Part shown: one piece after another, positions 5,829-6,554 of the stretch | Numbering within the stretch: the first letter of the stretch is position 1 | Layout: every line of letters begins with the position of its first letter | Origin: Actinobacteria bacterium UBA4719 | GTDB lineage: Bacteria; Actinomycetota; Actinomycetes; Actinomycetales; Dermatophilaceae | Length of the DNA: 6,554 nt | Assembly: GCA_002404345.1 (NCBI GenBank) | Contig: DHJN01000160.1 | Location: 1-6,554 of the forward strand | Direction of reading: 5' to 3' | Program-made: the position numbers and the translations under genes | The notes under the pieces: model-generated | Seen by the model: only the letters and a program-made list of their open reading frames with translations | What the model was told of the DNA's origin: nothing | The model's database searches: none

Positions 5829-5861
5829 TCCCAGTTTCACTCGGCATTGTCTCCGTCATGA

Positions 5862-5880
5862 ACCTGCCACTCCGGCAGGT
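5862..5880 (+). other. Short hairpin upstream of the PepSY ribosome binding site
   Basis: ACCTGCC (5862-5868) pairs with GGCAGGT (5874-5880) around the 5-nt loop ACTCC. It lies 6 nt before the AAGGAGG ribosome site, probably in the 5' untranslated region, and could stabilise the message. It leaves the ribosome site free. Confidence 0.5.
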
Positions 5881-5886
5881 ACAACC

Positions 5887-5893
5887 AAGGAGG
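5887..5893 (+). promoter_or_regulatory. Shine-Dalgarno of the PepSY gene
   Basis: AAGGAGG lies 5 nt before the ATG at 5899. It decides between several in-frame ATGs in the repeat region (5899, 5914, 5944, 5959) in favour of the first. Confidence 0.85.
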
Positions 5894-5895
5894 AC

Positions 5896-5970
5896 GACAT
5901 GAGTGGCAACGACATGAGTGGCAGCGACATCAGGGACAGCAACATGAGGGACAGCGGCATGAACGTCAAC
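5896..5970 (+). repeat. Five imperfect 15-bp tandem repeats at the PepSY gene start
   Basis: Units start at 5896, 5911, 5926, 5941 and 5956. The first two, GACATGAGTGGCAAC and GACATGAGTGGCAGC, differ by one base; later units diverge progressively. The array keeps the frame and encodes a (D/N/G)-M-x-x-(S/N)-like motif. The first unit includes the start codon and the three bases before it, so start codons themselves are duplicated. Confidence 0.85.
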
Positions 5971-6432
5971 GCGCCGGGCACTGTGCCTCGGCGAAACCAG
6001 CGACTTGCCGGGGCTGTCGGGCTGCTGTTGGCGGGAGGGCTCACCGGCGGGGTCCTCGCCGCCATGAGTCCCGCCTCGGCGGCAGTGACGACGACCTCGG
6101 CCGCCGGAGTTCCGGCGGCGGCGGCTCCGGGAGGTCCCGCGGACAGCGGCACTCCCGTGCGCGCTGGTGAGACGGCGCTGACCGGCACCAACCTGGCGAC
6201 CGCGAAGGCTGCTGCTCTCAAGGCGGTCCCCGGTGGTGCCGTCTACCGAGTCGAGACCGACGCGGACGGCGCGACGTACGAGGCGCACATGACCAAGGCC
6301 GACGGGACGCGGGTAACCGTGAAGTTCGACAAGAACTTCAACGTCACCTCGACCCAGGACGGAATGGGATTGGGCGGACCGGGCGGTCATGCGGGCGGTA
6401 CCGCACCAACCTCGAGCGGCGCTGCCATCTAA
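5899..6432 (+). CDS. Probable exported PepSY-domain protein
   Basis: The gene encodes 177 residues. Residues 1-21 are a polar, Met/Asp/Ser-rich repeat segment. A basic stretch (PRRNQR, 30-35) and hydrophobic core (LAGAVGLLLAGGLTGGVLAA) follow, ending in SPASAA with likely signal-peptidase cleavage near residue 61. The RR pair lacks the flanking residues of a good Tat signal, so Sec export is likelier. An Ala/Pro/Gly-rich linker leads to a PepSY domain at about 93-152 (ATAKAAALKAVPGGAVYRVET ... TYEAHMTKADG ... VKFDKNFNVTST), then a Gly-rich tail. PepSY domains are linked to peptidase inhibition or cell-surface roles, but the function here is unknown. Small secreted PepSY proteins are often divergent from or next to a two-component system, as here, suggesting it is its target. 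The start at 5899 is set by AAGGAGG; without the repeats the protein would begin near Met21 (5959). Confidence 0.85.
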   Translation: MSGNDMSGSDIRDSNMRDSGMNVNAPGTVPRRNQRLAGAVGLLLAGGLTGGVLAAMSPASAAVTTTSAAGVPAAAAPGGPADSGTPVRAGETALTGTNLATAKAAALKAVPGGAVYRVETDADGATYEAHMTKADGTRVTVKFDKNFNVTSTQDGMGLGGPGGHAGGTAPTSSGAAI

Positions 6433-6451
6433 TCGGCCACCAGCCGGTCGG

Positions 6452-6492
6452 AGACTAGCAGGCCCGGACCACAGGTCCGGGCCTGCTAGTCT
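6452..6492. terminator. Strong hairpin terminator after the PepSY gene
   Basis: Bases 6452-6470 and 6474-6492 form a perfect 19-bp stem with the 3-nt loop ACA, starting 19 bp after the PepSY stop. No T-run follows directly; T-rich sequence appears only from about 6518. Long GC-rich hairpins without a U-tract are common actinobacterial terminators, and the symmetry would let it work in both directions. Confidence 0.85.
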
Positions 6493-6554
6493 GAGCGTCG
6501 CTGTCCTGGGAGTCAGTTTCTTTGTCTCCTTTCGGTTGACTAAGATCTCATCCG
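6493..6554. other. Non-coding end of the window
   Basis: These 62 bases after the terminator contain no supportable gene. The composition is less GC-rich, with a pyrimidine-rich stretch (6518-6533). TTGACT at 6536-6541 matches a -35 element well, but a partner -10 would lie beyond the window. Confidence 0.4.

Larger units (their letters stand above)
5709..5898. promoter_or_regulatory. Divergent control region between the response regulator and the PepSY gene
   Basis: This 190-bp region separates two divergent genes. It holds candidate operator repeats near the regulator (5731-5773), a similar box on the other strand (5817-5828), a short hairpin (5862-5880) and the PepSY ribosome site. CATTGT at 5845-5850 is a weak -10 candidate for the PepSY gene; the CTCAGAAGGAAA box would then cover its -35 position, as for an OmpR-type activator. 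No consensus promoter is visible in either direction, which fits activator dependence but does not prove it. Confidence 0.6.

Noticed and set aside
4584..5861. Long plus-strand frame of 425 codons
   Set aside because: It runs antisense to the kinase and response regulator genes, resembles no family, and is a usual artefact of high-GC coding DNA.
5818..6390. Minus-strand frame opposite the PepSY gene with repeating Leu/Met/Ser residues
   Set aside because: The repetitive residues are only the antisense image of the 15-bp repeats; the plus-strand gene has a ribosome site, signal peptide and PepSY domain.

Overview
The window is high-GC DNA with strong G/C bias at third codon positions, many long spurious antisense reading frames, and protein families typical of Actinobacteria: a TrcR/PhoP-like two-component pair, an actinobacterial-style CobT and a secreted PepSY protein. 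I cannot name the genus. No rRNA, tRNA, CRISPR array, insertion sequence or phage gene is visible.

Left block (1-2122, plus strand): the 3' part of cobT (lower-ligand activation in cobalamin synthesis), then a 46-residue peptide gene with an exceptionally strong ribosome binding site, then a 393-residue radical SAM/SPASM enzyme. The small peptide next to a SPASM maturase is the signature of a ribosomally made, post-translationally modified peptide (RiPP). Its position after cobT matches the little-studied 'cobopep' pair that I recall as CbpA (precursor) and CbpB (maturase). This is the most interesting system here. Its product and function are, to my knowledge, unknown. A 10-bp-stem hairpin separates precursor from maturase, and a 26-bp tandem duplication covers the maturase stop codon.

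Right block (2169-5708, minus strand): read in its own direction, an OmpR-family response regulator, its HAMP-type membrane histidine kinase 4 bp downstream, and after a 137-bp gap a stand-alone FIST-domain protein. The FIST gene is convergent with the radical SAM gene.

Far right (5709-6554): a 190-bp divergent control region with CTCA-type direct repeats at 11-bp spacing, as expected for an OmpR-family operator. It precedes a plus-strand gene for a probable exported PepSY-domain protein whose N-terminus is built from 15-bp tandem repeats. A 19-bp perfect hairpin terminator follows. The simplest reading is that the two-component system controls itself and the divergent PepSY gene. A shared 10-bp motif in the FIST leader hints, weakly, that FIST belongs to the same circuit. 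Nothing in the sequence directly links this signalling block to the B12/RiPP block.
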